Shown here: positions 14,031 through 23,611 of the stretch, one piece after another
Position numbering within the stretch: the first letter of the stretch is position 1
Layout of the letters: each line of letters begins with the position of its first letter
Source: Gemmata massiliana
GTDB lineage: Bacteria; Planctomycetota; Planctomycetia; Gemmatales; Gemmataceae
Reading direction: 5' to 3'
DNA: 64,000 nt
NCBI RefSeq assembly: GCF_901538265.1
Contig: NZ_LR593886.1
Span: 1,178,001-1,242,000, forward strand
Program-made: the position numbers and the translations under genes
Notes under the pieces: model-generated
Databases searched by the model: none
The model's input: the letters and a program-made list of their open reading frames with translations, nothing else
Told to the model about the DNA's origin: nothing

Positions 14031-16280
14031 ATGTACTGCCGTTCGTTGCTGCTCGTTGCGCTGTTTGCGGCCCCCGTCGTCGGGCAACCGCAACAATCTG
14101 ATCCGACCAAGCTAACACTCGACCGGATGTTCGCTTCCGACGACTTCAAAGGGGAAGACGTCCCGTCGGTGAAGTGGCTCGAAGGCGGGGCGTACACGAC
14201 CCTTCAGCCGTCGAAGACGCAGAAGGGCGCGAGCGACCTCGTCCGGGTCGATTCGACGGGGAAGAGTGAGGTGCTCGTTGCGGCCGAGAAGCTCGTCCCG
14301 CCCGGAACGAAGGAGCCGATCGCGGTTCACGGGTACGAGCTGTCGAAGGACCTCGATCTGGTGCTGATCTTCACCAACTCCGTGAAGGTGTGGCGGCAGA
14401 ACACGCGCGGCGATTACTGGGCCTTCCGCCGGTCCACGAACACGCTGACCAAACTCGGTGGCGACGCCAAGCCCTCGACGCTCATGTTCGCGAAGGTGTC
14501 CCCGGACGGCACCCGCGTCGGGTACGTCCGCGAGAACAATATTTTCGTCGAACCGATCGCCGGCGGACCGGCGACGCAGCTCACCGCGGACGGATCGGAA
14601 CGAATCATCAACGGCACCTTCGACTGGGTGTACGAGGAAGAATTTTTCTGTCGCGACGGGTGGCGGTGGAGTCCCGACGGGAAGCAGATCGCGTACTGGC
14701 AACTCGACACCCGGGGCGTGAAGACGTTCACACTCGTGGACAACACGAGCGGAACCTATCAGTCCCTCAAGACGTTCGCGTACCCCAAAACCGGGGAGCG
14801 AAATTCCGCGTGCCGCGTGGGTGTCGTGGCTGCGACCGGCGGAGCGACGAAGTGGATTGATGTTCCCGGGGACACCCGCACGGACTCCTACATCCCGCGG
14901 ATGGCGTGGGCCGGGAACTCGAACGAACTGGTGCTCCAGCGCGTCAACCGGCTCCAGAACGCGGTGGACGTGATGCTCGCCGACGTCACGAGCGGGCGGA
15001 CGCGAACCGCCCTCACCGAGCGCGACGGAGCGTGGGTGGACGTCCACGACGACGCGGTCGAATGGGTCGAGAAGGGGAGCGCCTTCACGTGGGTGGGCGA
15101 GCGCGACGGGTGGCGGCACCTGTACGTCGCGACCCGCGACGGGACGACCGTGCGCCGCGTGACGAGCGGGGCCTTCGATGTGATTCGCGTTGCGCACGTC
15201 AGCGAGAAATCGGGGCATGTGTACTATCTGGCGGCTCCGGACAATCCGACTCAGCACTACCTCTACCGCGCGGCCCTGAACGGCGCCGGCACACCCACGC
15301 GATTGACACCGGCGGACCAACCGGGGTGGCACGACTACGACGTCTCGCCCGACGGCGAGTTCGCGGTCCACACGTATTCGTCGTTCGGCCGCCCCCCGCG
15401 AGTGGAACTGATCACGTTGCCCGAGCACAAGGTCGTCCGCACGTTCGCGACCAACGATGCGCTCCGCGCGACTGTAGCGAAACTGGCCCAAACGCCGGTC
15501 GAGTTCTTCCAGGCCGATGCCGGCGACGGCGTGAAGTTGAACGGGTGGCTGATGAAACCGGCGAACTTCGACCCGGCGAAGAAATACCCGCTCGTGTTTC
15601 ACGTGTACGGCGAACCCGCGGGGCAACTGGTGGTCGACCGCTGGGGCGGGCGGCAGCACCTGTGGCACCTGATGCTGACGCAGCAGGGGTACGTGGTGGC
15701 GTGTGTGGACAATCGCGGGACGCCGGCTCCGCGCGGGCGCGACTGGCGCAAGTCGGTGTACAGGAAGATTGGTGTGCTCGCTTCGGCGGATCAGGCGGCT
15801 GCCGCACGCGACCTACTTAAGCAGCGCCCGTACCTGGACGCGACGCGGGTTGGCGTGTGGGGTTGGAGCGGCGGCGGATCGATGACACTGAACTTGCTGT
15901 TCCGGCACCCGGACCTGTATCGCACGGGGATGTCGGTGGCTCCGGTGCCGGACATGCGCCTGTACGACACGATCTACCAGGAGCGGTACATGGGGCTCCC
16001 GCAAGATAACTCCGAGGACTACGCACGCGGGTCGCCCATCACCCACGCGGCCGGGCTGAAGGGGAACCTGCTCGTGGTTCACGGTACCGGCGACGACAAC
16101 GTTCACTATCAGGGCGCGGAGAAGCTCGCAAATAAGCTGATCGAGTTGAACAAGCCGTTCACGCTGATGGCGTACCCGAACCGCAGTCACTCGATCAACG
16201 AGGGGAAAAACACGAGCCGCCACCTGTACTCGCTGCTGACGCGGTACCTCAACGACAACCTCCCCGCTGGTCCGAAGTGA
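14031..16280 (+). CDS. Secreted S9B dipeptidyl peptidase IV-like protease
   Basis: 749 residues. The start at 14031 is chosen because it begins a signal peptide (MYCRSLLLVALFAAPVVGQ). Residues about 60-480 form the DPP4 N-terminal beta-propeller (includes FDWVYEEEFFCRDGWRWSPD with the substrate-binding Glu-Glu). The alpha/beta-hydrolase domain holds the nucleophile in GVWGWSGGGS, the Asp in HGTGDDNVH and the His in NRSHSI. Cleaves X-Pro or X-Ala dipeptides from peptide N-termini, in the periplasm by inference. Followed by a strong terminator. Confidence 0.9.
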   Translation: MYCRSLLLVALFAAPVVGQPQQSDPTKLTLDRMFASDDFKGEDVPSVKWLEGGAYTTLQPSKTQKGASDLVRVDSTGKSEVLVAAEKLVPPGTKEPIAVHGYELSKDLDLVLIFTNSVKVWRQNTRGDYWAFRRSTNTLTKLGGDAKPSTLMFAKVSPDGTRVGYVRENNIFVEPIAGGPATQLTADGSERIINGTFDWVYEEEFFCRDGWRWSPDGKQIAYWQLDTRGVKTFTLVDNTSGTYQSLKTFAYPKTGERNSACRVGVVAATGGATKWIDVPGDTRTDSYIPRMAWAGNSNELVLQRVNRLQNAVDVMLADVTSGRTRTALTERDGAWVDVHDDAVEWVEKGSAFTWVGERDGWRHLYVATRDGTTVRRVTSGAFDVIRVAHVSEKSGHVYYLAAPDNPTQHYLYRAALNGAGTPTRLTPADQPGWHDYDVSPDGEFAVHTYSSFGRPPRVELITLPEHKVVRTFATNDALRATVAKLAQTPVEFFQADAGDGVKLNGWLMKPANFDPAKKYPLVFHVYGEPAGQLVVDRWGGRQHLWHLMLTQQGYVVACVDNRGTPAPRGRDWRKSVYRKIGVLASADQAAAARDLLKQRPYLDATRVGVWGWSGGGSMTLNLLFRHPDLYRTGMSVAPVPDMRLYDTIYQERYMGLPQDNSEDYARGSPITHAAGLKGNLLVVHGTGDDNVHYQGAEKLANKLIELNKPFTLMAYPNRSHSINEGKNTSRHLYSLLTRYLNDNLPAGPK

Positions 16281-16301
16281 TTTGAAGTTCCACTCAAACA
16301 G

Positions 16302-16340
16302 AACGACACCGCCCGGCAAGAAACGCCGGGCGGTGTCGTT
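16302..16340. terminator. Bidirectional hairpin terminator
   Basis: A 16-bp perfect stem, AACGACACCGCCCGGC (16302-16317) with GCCGGGCGGTGTCGTT (16325-16340), between the peptidase and the convergent TPR lipoprotein gene; serves both. Confidence 0.8.
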
Positions 16341-16359
16341 TGGTGAATCGTTCGTGCGA

Positions 16360-17232
16360 TCACGGCGCGGGCTGGAGGTCGCCGGTTTGCCTCACGCTCG
16401 GGTCCGCGGTGCCGACTCGCGGTTGGTCGAGTTCGGCGAGGAAGTCGCGGGCCGGAGCGTAGTTCGGGTCGGCCTTCACCGCGAGCTGCAACTGCGACTT
16501 GCTCGCGTCCGCGTGGCCCATGTGGTCGAGCAGCCCCGCGAGGTTGTGCCGGGCCTGGGCTTCCGGCATGATCTGGCACAGCATCGCGAACGCCTCGTCC
16601 CACTTCCCGGCGCGGGCCAGGCAGAACCCGAGCGTCTTCTTGACGTTGCGGTTCTCCGGGTCGATCTTCAGCGTGAACTCGCACCACGAACACGCACCGG
16701 CCCAGTCCTTCCAGCGGGCGTGGGTGACGGCGACCTCGTGGGCCGCGCTCGCGTCGTTCGGGTACAGTGTCAGGTACTTCTTGTACGCCTCGATCGCCTT
16801 TTCCTTCTCACCGATCCGGCCGTAGAACCGGGCGATCCCGAGCAGCGCGCTCTTGTTCTTCGGCTCCTGTTTCAGGGCCTTTTGGTACCCCTCGCGGGCC
16901 AGGTCGAGCAGCGATTCCTTGCTCCCGGGCACGGTCTTCTCGTCGAACGCGGCGTCGAGGCGCACGTCCGAGATCGCGACCAGTGCGTCCGCGGAGGCCG
17001 GCTTGTTAGAAGCAGCGGGAGTGAATTCGACCGGAACGGAGGGGGGCGGCGCGTTGGAGCCGCTCCCGCCCCACATGGATTTGCCGCCGGTGGGCGTCAA
17101 CGGGTTCGGGGCGCCGTTGGTGTTCGGCATCTGACCGAACGGGCTCGGTTGCACGTTGTTCCGGTTACACCCGATCGCGCCGGCGAGCGCGAAGCCGAGC
17201 GCGAAGCACTTGAGACAAAATCGGCCGTCCAT
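16360..17232 (-). CDS. TPR lipoprotein of the Tad locus (TadD-like)
   Basis: 290 residues. Lipobox LAGAIGC at residues 16-22 marks an outer-membrane lipoprotein. A Pro/Asn-rich linker is followed by TPR repeats (about 110-275; for example ALLGIARFYGRIGEKEKAIE and GFCLARAGKWDEAF). TadD/RcpD-type TPR lipoproteins help assemble the Tad secretin. It is the last gene of the minus-strand pilus locus, 36 bp after the AAA ATPase gene. Confidence 0.75.
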   Translation of the reverse strand: MDGRFCLKCFALGFALAGAIGCNRNNVQPSPFGQMPNTNGAPNPLTPTGGKSMWGGSGSNAPPPSVPVEFTPAASNKPASADALVAISDVRLDAAFDEKTVPGSKESLLDLAREGYQKALKQEPKNKSALLGIARFYGRIGEKEKAIEAYKKYLTLYPNDASAAHEVAVTHARWKDWAGACSWCEFTLKIDPENRNVKKTLGFCLARAGKWDEAFAMLCQIMPEAQARHNLAGLLDHMGHADASKSQLQLAVKADPNYAPARDFLAELDQPRVGTADPSVRQTGDLQPAP

Positions 17233-17268
17233 TGGCCTTCCTCGGATATATGTTCGCGCCCCGGCCGA

Positions 17269-18615
17269 TCAGGTGAATTCGGCGATAAAGCTCGCCGACG
17301 CCTCCGCCATCAGGTCGCGCGTAAGATGCACGGGTTGCCGTCTGTATCGGCAAATCGACTGGACCGTTTCCAGCAAATCGCGACAGTCGGACGCGCGCGG
17401 CACGCGCCCGCGGGAGTAGTAGCGCTCGTACAGGAAGTCCACCGCCCCCCCGTCGTAGTTCATCCCCAGGCGCTTGCAGTTCGCGGCGAAGATGCGCTCG
17501 TACACGTCCCGCTGCGGGGCCTGGATGCCCACCTTGTGCCGGATGCGGCGGAGGAAGGCGTCGTCCACCAGGGCCTTCGGGTCCAGGTTCGTGCTGAAAA
17601 TGATGAGCTGCTCGAACGGCACCTGGAACTTCTTCCCGCTCGCCACCGTGAGGAAGTCGTGCCGGTCCTCGAGGGGCAGAATCCACCGGTTCAGCAAGTC
17701 CTTCGGGCTAACAAGCTGGCGCCCGAAGTCGTCGATGAGGAACACGCCCCCGTTGGCCTTGAAGTGGATCGGGGCCTGGTAGAACTTCGCCTCGGAGTTG
17801 TACCGGAGGTCGAGCATCTGCAGGTTCAGTTCACCGCCGGTCACGATAACCGGGCGCCGGATGCGGACCCAGCGCTGGTCCACCGCGCCGGTCGAGAGCA
17901 GCTTGCGCACGGTGGCGTCGGCGTCGTCGCCGTACTCGGTCGCGGTGTCGTCGATGACGTGGAGCGACGGGTCGAACACCGTGATAATGTTGTTATCGGC
18001 GACGAACGCATAGGGGATGTAGATCGACCCGCCGGCGGTGTTCATGAAGTCACCGATGGCCCGGGCCATCGCGGTCTTCCCGTTACCCGGGGGGCCGTAG
18101 ATGAACACGCTCCGGCCACTGATGATCGCCGGTCCGATGTTGTTGAACATCTCCTCTTTGAGCACCAGGTGCCCGAACGGGGCCTTCAGCGCCTCCGGGT
18201 AGCACTGCAGCCCGGTGACGGTCTGCCGGTAGCACTGCTCGACGTAGTCCTCGAGCGGCACCGGGGCCGGGCCGATGTACGCGCACTGTTCCATCGCGGC
18301 TTTTGCGCGCTCGCGCCCGAGGTCCGTGAGGCTGAACCGGTAGCTCACCTCGCCGACGAGGTCGCCCCCGTCGACTTGAATTAACTTCTCGTCCTTCAAG
18401 AATTTGAGCGGATCGCGGATCACCTTGAACGGGAGGCACAGGTACTGCCCCAGGTCGCGCCCGACCATTACCCCGCGGGTGTAGATCGTGCGGAGCAGCA
18501 TGTCGCAGATGAACCCGAGCGTCAGCCCGGACTCTTTGAGCGATTCCGGCAACAGCGGGGCCTCGGGCGCCGGGTTGCCGTCCCAGTCCGCCATCGCTTG
18601 CCGGCTCAGTGACAT
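17269..18615 (-). CDS. AAA ATPase in the Tad pilus locus
   Basis: 448 residues. An N-terminal winged-helix-like region (1-120) precedes an AAA domain with Walker A YGPPGNGKT (about 175), Walker B GVFLIDDFG, sensor 1 IIFSTNLD and sensor 2/arginine finger DDAFLRRIRHK. Not one of the standard Tad ATPases (CpaF or CpaE). The type is common in planctomycete Tad loci, where its role is unknown; regulation or assembly of the pilus is inferred from position. Could alternatively be a MoxR/ClpX-like unfoldase. Confidence 0.75.
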   Translation of the reverse strand: MSLSRQAMADWDGNPAPEAPLLPESLKESGLTLGFICDMLLRTIYTRGVMVGRDLGQYLCLPFKVIRDPLKFLKDEKLIQVDGGDLVGEVSYRFSLTDLGRERAKAAMEQCAYIGPAPVPLEDYVEQCYRQTVTGLQCYPEALKAPFGHLVLKEEMFNNIGPAIISGRSVFIYGPPGNGKTAMARAIGDFMNTAGGSIYIPYAFVADNNIITVFDPSLHVIDDTATEYGDDADATVRKLLSTGAVDQRWVRIRRPVIVTGGELNLQMLDLRYNSEAKFYQAPIHFKANGGVFLIDDFGRQLVSPKDLLNRWILPLEDRHDFLTVASGKKFQVPFEQLIIFSTNLDPKALVDDAFLRRIRHKVGIQAPQRDVYERIFAANCKRLGMNYDGGAVDFLYERYYSRGRVPRASDCRDLLETVQSICRYRRQPVHLTRDLMAEASASFIAEFT

Positions 18616-18787
18616 GGTTCCCTCACGTTCGGTGCGTGTTTCGCTTCGGGTTCGACCGGGCGCGTCGAACGAGCCGCGACCGCTCCCTTGCGGACACGGC
18701 TCGTTAAAAGGGACCAGAGCGGGCGGTACCCAACTCTATGGCCCGTAATTTCTTGTGACTGTGGCACGCTGGGCGCTGTGTGCAGCG

Positions 18788-19012
18788 CTACTTCCGCCAC
18801 TTCCCGCGCGTGATGATGAAGAGGCAGATCCCCCCGAACAGCAGCGCGCCCATGACGACGCCGTTCTGCTGTTGGAAGACGCCGGCCCAGTGGTCGTAAA
18901 AATCGCTCCAGTAGCCCGCGATGAGCGGAGCGTCGGACGCCCCGGCGGGGTGAGCGAACAGGGCCGTGGTGCAGAGCGCGAGGGCGAAGAGCGCGAGTGA
19001 TCGGAGCGTCAT
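18788..19012 (-). CDS. Small exported membrane protein of the Tad locus
   Basis: 74 residues: an N-terminal signal peptide (LALFALALCTTALFAHPAGA) and a C-terminal transmembrane helix (VMGALLFGGICLFII) ending in GKWRK. No family recognised. It sits between the AAA ATPase and OmpA-like lipoprotein genes and is co-oriented with them. Confidence 0.6.
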   Translation of the reverse strand: MTLRSLALFALALCTTALFAHPAGASDAPLIAGYWSDFYDHWAGVFQQQNGVVMGALLFGGICLFIITRGKWRK

Positions 19013-19125
19013 CGGTGCGGGTCTCGGCTACGAGCGGGCGCACCCTAGTGTAGGACACGAAATCGGGGCCGGGCGCCGACAAACGGCTCCCGACCCCGTG
19101 CGGTCGTTCGGTCGTTACGAGCGGG

Positions 19126-19803
19126 TTAGCGCGGGGCGACGGTGCCGCCGCCGCTGCCGGTGCCCGCGGGCGAACTCAGGCTCGTGCCCTGGCCGCCGCC
19201 GGTGCTGACGGCACCGCTCCCCGTCAGACCAACGAGGCCGCCGCGGTACCCCTGGCCGGAGGCCCGGTACGGGTTGGCGCTGAACTCGGCGTTGATGCCC
19301 GGGGTCGCCGGGTTGTGGACGAAGATCTCGTAGCTGATCGGCGCGAACGACGGGACGGTGGCGAGGTACTTCTGGATGGCTGCGGCGCGTTTCGCGTCCA
19401 GGTCGGCTCGCAGTTCGGTGATCTTGCCCGCGGTCGCGTCGGTCACCGGGACGTCCATCGCCGTTTGCAGGTACAGCTTCGGGTCCGGCGCCGGGCGCGT
19501 CCGGGAGATCGAGTCCAGTTTCTCCACCCCGGCGGACGTGAGCTTGTCGGAGCCGGTCTCGAAGTAGTAGGTGAAGATGGTCTGGTTCAGCACCTGCCCG
19601 TTGTGGACCTGCTGGGCGAAGGGCGCGAGCACCGCTTGCCGGGCCGCGTGGTTGTACCGCTCCGGGTAGCACGGGTCGTAAACGTTCCGGGCGCGGTCTT
19701 CGAGGGTCGGGCGCCCGCTGGCCCCGGCGCCCACGCACCCGACGGACCCCATCCCGCTCGTCAGAATCGCGACCGCCGCGGCCGCGCGCATCATCTTAAT
19801 CAT
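19126..19803 (-). CDS. OmpA-like lipoprotein of the Tad locus
   Basis: 225 residues. Signal with lipobox GSVGC (about residue 19-23). The central segment (about 75-165) IFTYYFETGSDKLTSAGVEK matches the start of an OmpA/MotB peptidoglycan-binding domain. The C-terminus is Gly/Ser-rich. It probably links the Tad machine to peptidoglycan or the outer membrane, as TadG/RcpB-type accessory proteins do; that role is inferred. Preceded by AGGAGAG. Confidence 0.65.
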   Translation of the reverse strand: MIKMMRAAAAVAILTSGMGSVGCVGAGASGRPTLEDRARNVYDPCYPERYNHAARQAVLAPFAQQVHNGQVLNQTIFTYYFETGSDKLTSAGVEKLDSISRTRPAPDPKLYLQTAMDVPVTDATAGKITELRADLDAKRAAAIQKYLATVPSFAPISYEIFVHNPATPGINAEFSANPYRASGQGYRGGLVGLTGSGAVSTGGGQGTSLSSPAGTGSGGGTVAPR

Positions 19804-19854
19804 CGCACTCTCCTCCTTGAGAACCGAACCGGGCGTCCCGCCCGGACGGGCTAA

Positions 19855-20817
19855 TTAACCACCCTTACTCAACAGGTTCTTCTGGATCTGGATGGCCGCG
19901 GGGCCGACCAGAACCACGAAGATCGCCGGGAAGATGAACAGTACCAGCGGGAAGATCAGTTGCACCGCCGTCTTCGCCGCCTTTTCCTCGGCCAGTTGGC
20001 GCCGCCGGGTCCGCATCGAGTCGGACTGGACCCGCAGCGCCTGGGCGATACTCGAACCGAACCGGTCGGCCTGGATCAGGATCGCCGCCAGGCTCCGGAC
20101 GTCGTCCACCCCGGTCCGCACGCCGAGGTCGTGGAGCACCTCGCGCCGGGGGCGCCCCATCTGCAACTGGAGGTTCGCGAGCGAGAACTCCTCACAGATG
20201 GTCTTCGCGTGCCCCTTCATCTCGTCGGTCACCTTCCGCAGGGCCGCGTCCAGGCCGAGCCCGGACTCGACGCACACCACCAACAGGTCGAGCGCGTCCG
20301 GCAGGGTGAGGAAGATCTCCTTCTGCCGGCTCGTCCGCAGGTGCCAGAGCGCGATCTGTGGGAAGTAGAACCCCATGCCCGCGAGCCCCACAGTCCATTC
20401 AATCGACTTCACGGTGAAGCCGTCTTTGAGCAAGAAAAAGAAAAGGGCCGGAAGAAGGAACGCGACTAGGCAAACTACGCGGATGCCCTGGTACACGCCC
20501 GCCGCGTTCTCGCTCCGGAACCCGGCGTTGGCCAACTTGATCCGGAGTGAATTTTTTTCCAGCTCGGTCCCGGGCTCCATCACCCCGCCGAGGTTGCTGA
20601 AGGCGTCCTTGAGCCCCTTGAACCGGCCGCGCGACTCGGCCTGCGACATTTCGATCTCGACCAGCGACTTGGGCCGGCCGATGCGCTCGAGCCGCTCCTC
20701 CGCCTGGCTGTTGCGGTTGGAGATCAGCGAGAGCACCCAGAACGTCCCCGCCATGATCGCGACGAAGACGAGGATCGGGGTCAGGTCCGAGGAGGACAGG
20801 AGCGCGAGCAGTTCCAC
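19855..20817 (-). CDS. tadC: TadC, inner-membrane platform protein of the Tad pilus
   Basis: About 320 residues from the GTG at 20817, which has GGAG about 8 bases upstream; the ORF itself opens at 20907. A GspF/T2SSF domain holds the cytoplasmic helices (LPDALDLLVVCVESGLGLDAALRKV) with transmembrane helices at the start (LVFVAIMAGTFWVL), middle and end (LIFPLVLFIFPAIFVVLVG). TadC pairs with TadB as the membrane base that the CpaF ATPase turns. Located 96 bp after tadB. Confidence 0.85.
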   Translation of the reverse strand: MELLALLSSSDLTPILVFVAIMAGTFWVLSLISNRNSQAEERLERIGRPKSLVEIEMSQAESRGRFKGLKDAFSNLGGVMEPGTELEKNSLRIKLANAGFRSENAAGVYQGIRVVCLVAFLLPALFFFLLKDGFTVKSIEWTVGLAGMGFYFPQIALWHLRTSRQKEIFLTLPDALDLLVVCVESGLGLDAALRKVTDEMKGHAKTICEEFSLANLQLQMGRPRREVLHDLGVRTGVDDVRSLAAILIQADRFGSSIAQALRVQSDSMRTRRRQLAEEKAAKTAVQLIFPLVLFIFPAIFVVLVGPAAIQIQKNLLSKGG

Positions 20818-20913
20818 AGGTGTGTCTCCGGTGCGAAGCAGTGTGAGTATGGGTGCGCGTGACTCGTGCGGGGCGTGCGGGGAACCGGGCCGGTTCCGCC
20901 GACTCACACTTCG

Positions 20914-21873
20914 TCAGACCTTGATGTCCACGATCTTCTTGATGGCGAACGAGCCGATCAGCATGAGCACGATGGCCCCGATCGACATCTTGATCCCCAT
21001 CGGGTCCTTCCAGAGCGTCTCCACGTAGTCCGGCTTCATCCACAGCATCATGACGAACAGGCCGATCGGCAGGGCGATGAGCACGATGCCCGAGAGCCGC
21101 CCTTCCGCGGTCAGGGCCTTCACTTGGCCCAGGATCTTGAACCGCTCGCGGATCACGTGCCCGATGCGGTCGAGGATCTCGGCCAAGTCGCCGCCCGTCT
21201 GGCGCTGGATCGCGACGCTGGTCACGAAGAACCGGAGGTCCAGGTTCGGTACCCGGTCGCACATCCCCTTGAGCGCCTCTTCCAGCGGGATGCCCAGGTT
21301 CTGCTCCTCGTACACCCGGCCGAACTCCTTGGAGATCGGGGCCGGCATTTCCTCGGCCACCACGTGCATCCCGGCGGCCAGCGAGTGCCCGGCCCGCAGC
21401 GCGCGGGCGACGAGTTCCATCGCGTCGGGCAACTGGGCCGCGAACTTCTTCAGGCGCCCGGCGCGCTTGGTGTACAGCCACACCCAGGGCAGCGCGAAGA
21501 ACAGGACCGCGCCGAGCGGCAGCACGTACATGTTCACGAGCCAGATGCTCAGGGCCGCGCCCAGCACGCCCAGCCCGAGCGAGATCCCGAACAGGGCACT
21601 GGGCTTGATGTTGCAGTCCGCCTGCTCGAAGGTCTTCGTGAGGTTGAAGGCCTCCGGCATCAGCTTGTCCATGAGCGTCTTGCGGTCCACCTCCTGGAGC
21701 GCCTGCTTCAGCAGCATGTCGGCCGAGGAGTCCTTCCGCGAGTTCCGCCCGACCAGTTGGTCGAGCCGGTCCGCGGCCGCGCCCTCGTCGCCCCGCCGGA
21801 GCGCGATGTACATCATGGCGACCATCGCGATCACCAAGCCGCCGATCAGGATCGGGAGGAGAATCGGGTTCAT
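20914..21873 (-). CDS. tadB: TadB, inner-membrane platform protein of the Tad pilus
   Basis: 319 residues from the ATG at 21873 (MNPILLPILIGG), where the first transmembrane helix begins; the longer ORF start at 22023 would add an Arg-rich, unlikely leader. GspF-type fold with LPDAMELVARALRAGHSLAAGM and FFVTSVAIQRQTGGDLAEIL, and a C-terminal pair of transmembrane helices. Works with TadC and the CpaF ATPase. Confidence 0.85.
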   Translation of the reverse strand: MNPILLPILIGGLVIAMVAMMYIALRRGDEGAAADRLDQLVGRNSRKDSSADMLLKQALQEVDRKTLMDKLMPEAFNLTKTFEQADCNIKPSALFGISLGLGVLGAALSIWLVNMYVLPLGAVLFFALPWVWLYTKRAGRLKKFAAQLPDAMELVARALRAGHSLAAGMHVVAEEMPAPISKEFGRVYEEQNLGIPLEEALKGMCDRVPNLDLRFFVTSVAIQRQTGGDLAEILDRIGHVIRERFKILGQVKALTAEGRLSGIVLIALPIGLFVMMLWMKPDYVETLWKDPMGIKMSIGAIVLMLIGSFAIKKIVDIKV

Positions 21874-22105
21874 CGGAGTCCACCTGGCGCGGGCGCCCTG
21901 GCCGGGCGCGGGCGCCCGGTGCGTGTGTACGAGTCCCGCCGTCCGTGGCCGCGTCGAGCAAACCCAGTCCCTTCGGGTCCGCGTGTGTATCGGGCGAGTC
22001 GGCACCGGGCGCCGAGCGAACAAGAACCGATCGCTCGCTTTCCACCCGTTCTTCCGTTTCTTCGTAACCCCCGCGTCCGGCGCTCCGCGCCCCGCGGCCG
22101 CCGGA

Positions 22106-23500
22106 TCAGTCGCGCATCAGGACGCGCTCGGCGAACATGTTCGAGGGCAGCTTCACGCCCTTCGACTCGAGCCGGTTGATGAACGAGGGCCGGACCCCGG
22201 TCGCCTCGAACTGGCCGTAGGCGCGGCCGTTCTGGTCGATGCCGAGCTGCTTGTACCGGAACACTTCCTGCATGATGATGATGTCCTGCTCCATGTTCAT
22301 CACTTCCGTGATGTGGGTGATCTTTCGGGGACCGCCCTGGAGCCGGTTCGCCTGGATGATGACGTCGATGGCGGAGCTGACCTGCTGCCGCATCGCCTTC
22401 ACCGGGAGCTCGAACCCGCCCATCATGATCATCGTTTCCAACCGCGTGAGGGCCTCGCGCGGGGTGTTCGCGTGGAGCGTGGCCAGCGACCCGCCGTGCC
22501 CCGTGTTCATGGCCTGGAGCATGTCCAGGGCCTCGGACCCGCGGACCTCACCGATGATGATCCGCTCGGGCCGCATACGCAGGGCGTTCCGCACGCAGTC
22601 GCGGGTGCTCACCGCGCCCTTGCCCTCGATGTTCGGCGGGCGCGTTTCGAGGCGCACCACGTGGTCCTGTTGGAGCTGCAACTCGGCCGCGTCCTCGATC
22701 GTCACCACCCGCTCGTCGCCGGGAATGAAGCTCGACAGCGTGTTCAGGAGCGTCGTCTTACCGCACCCGGTACCGCCGCTGATGAGCACGTTGAGCCGGG
22801 CCTTGATGCACGCCTCCATGAGCATCGCCATTTCGGGCGTGAACGCCTTGTAGTTCAGCAGGTCCTCGAGCTTCAGCGGGTTGGCCCCGAAGCGCCGGAT
22901 GCTGAGGCTCGGCCCGTCCAGCGAGATCGGCGGGATCACCGCGTTCACGCGGGAGCCGTCCGGCAGGCGCGCGTCCACCATCGGGCTGGTCTCGTCCACG
23001 CGGCGCCCGACCTTCGACACGATCCGGTCGATGATCTGCATCAGGTGGTCGTTGTCGCGGAACTTCACTTCCGTCTTCTCGAGCTTCCCGCGGCGCTCGA
23101 CGTAGCACTTGTGCGGGCCGTTCACCAGGATGTCGCTGACCGTCGGGTCTTTTAGCAGGATCTCCAGCGGCCCGAACCCGAGCGTCTCGTCGAGTACCTC
23201 CTCGATCAGTTTCTCGCGCTCGATCCGGTTGAGGAGCGGGTTCTCGGTGTCGCACAGGTGCTCGATCACGCGCCGGATGTCGCGCCGCATGGCCTCGCTG
23301 GAGAGGTCCTTCACGCGCGTGAAGTCGAGCCGCTCCACCAGTTTCGAGTGGATCTGGCGCTTCAGCTCGTCGAAGTTCTTCCCGCCCCCCGGCCCGCCGC
23401 CCATGCTCGGGCTGGACAGGCGCGAGATGCTGCTCGCGCCGCCGCCGCTCGGCCCGTTGAGGCTGTTGAGCTTCGAGATCCCTTGCTGAAGTCGGCTCAT
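22106..23500 (-). CDS. cpaF: CpaF/TadA, pilus assembly ATPase
   Basis: 464 residues, a type II/IV secretion VirB11-like ATPase. N-terminal domain to about 190; Walker [15 protein letters not shown], Asp-box region [10 protein letters not shown], Walker [18 protein letters not shown], His box [15 protein letters not shown]. Hydrolyses ATP in the cytoplasm to extend (and perhaps retract) the Flp pilus via TadB/TadC. Confidence 0.93.
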   Translation of the reverse strand: MSRLQQGISKLNSLNGPSGGGASSISRLSSPSMGGGPGGGKNFDELKRQIHSKLVERLDFTRVKDLSSEAMRRDIRRVIEHLCDTENPLLNRIEREKLIEEVLDETLGFGPLEILLKDPTVSDILVNGPHKCYVERRGKLEKTEVKFRDNDHLMQIIDRIVSKVGRRVDETSPMVDARLPDGSRVNAVIPPISLDGPSLSIRRFGANPLKLEDLLNYKAFTPEMAMLMEACIKARLNVLISGGTGCGKTTLLNTLSSFIPGDERVVTIEDAAELQLQQDHVVRLETRPPNIEGKGAVSTRDCVRNALRMRPERIIIGEVRGSEALDMLQAMNTGHGGSLATLHANTPREALTRLETMIMMGGFELPVKAMRQQVSSAIDVIIQANRLQGGPRKITHITEVMNMEQDIIIMQEVFRYKQLGIDQNGRAYGQFEATGVRPSFINRLESKGVKLPSNMFAERVLMRD

Positions 23501-23611
23501 GGTGCATCAGTCCTTGGTCACGGGTCCCAGGGTCGGTGGCGCCGGTCCGGGCGCGGCTCGGTGAGTATCGGGTGCCCCGGGGACGACGGACCGCGGGCTC
23601 CGGGCGAACAC

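Noticed and set aside
13652-14197. Minus-strand ORF overlapping the cupin and peptidase genes
   Set aside because: Overlaps the peptidase signal-peptide region antisense and has no motif; the ATG at about 14033 is antisense to the peptidase start. Kept only as a note in the small-ORF entry.
20399-22045. Long Arg-rich minus ORFs overlapping tadB/tadC and similar ORFs throughout
   Set aside because: GC-rich out-of-frame shadows of real genes with unnatural Arg/Pro/Ala composition.
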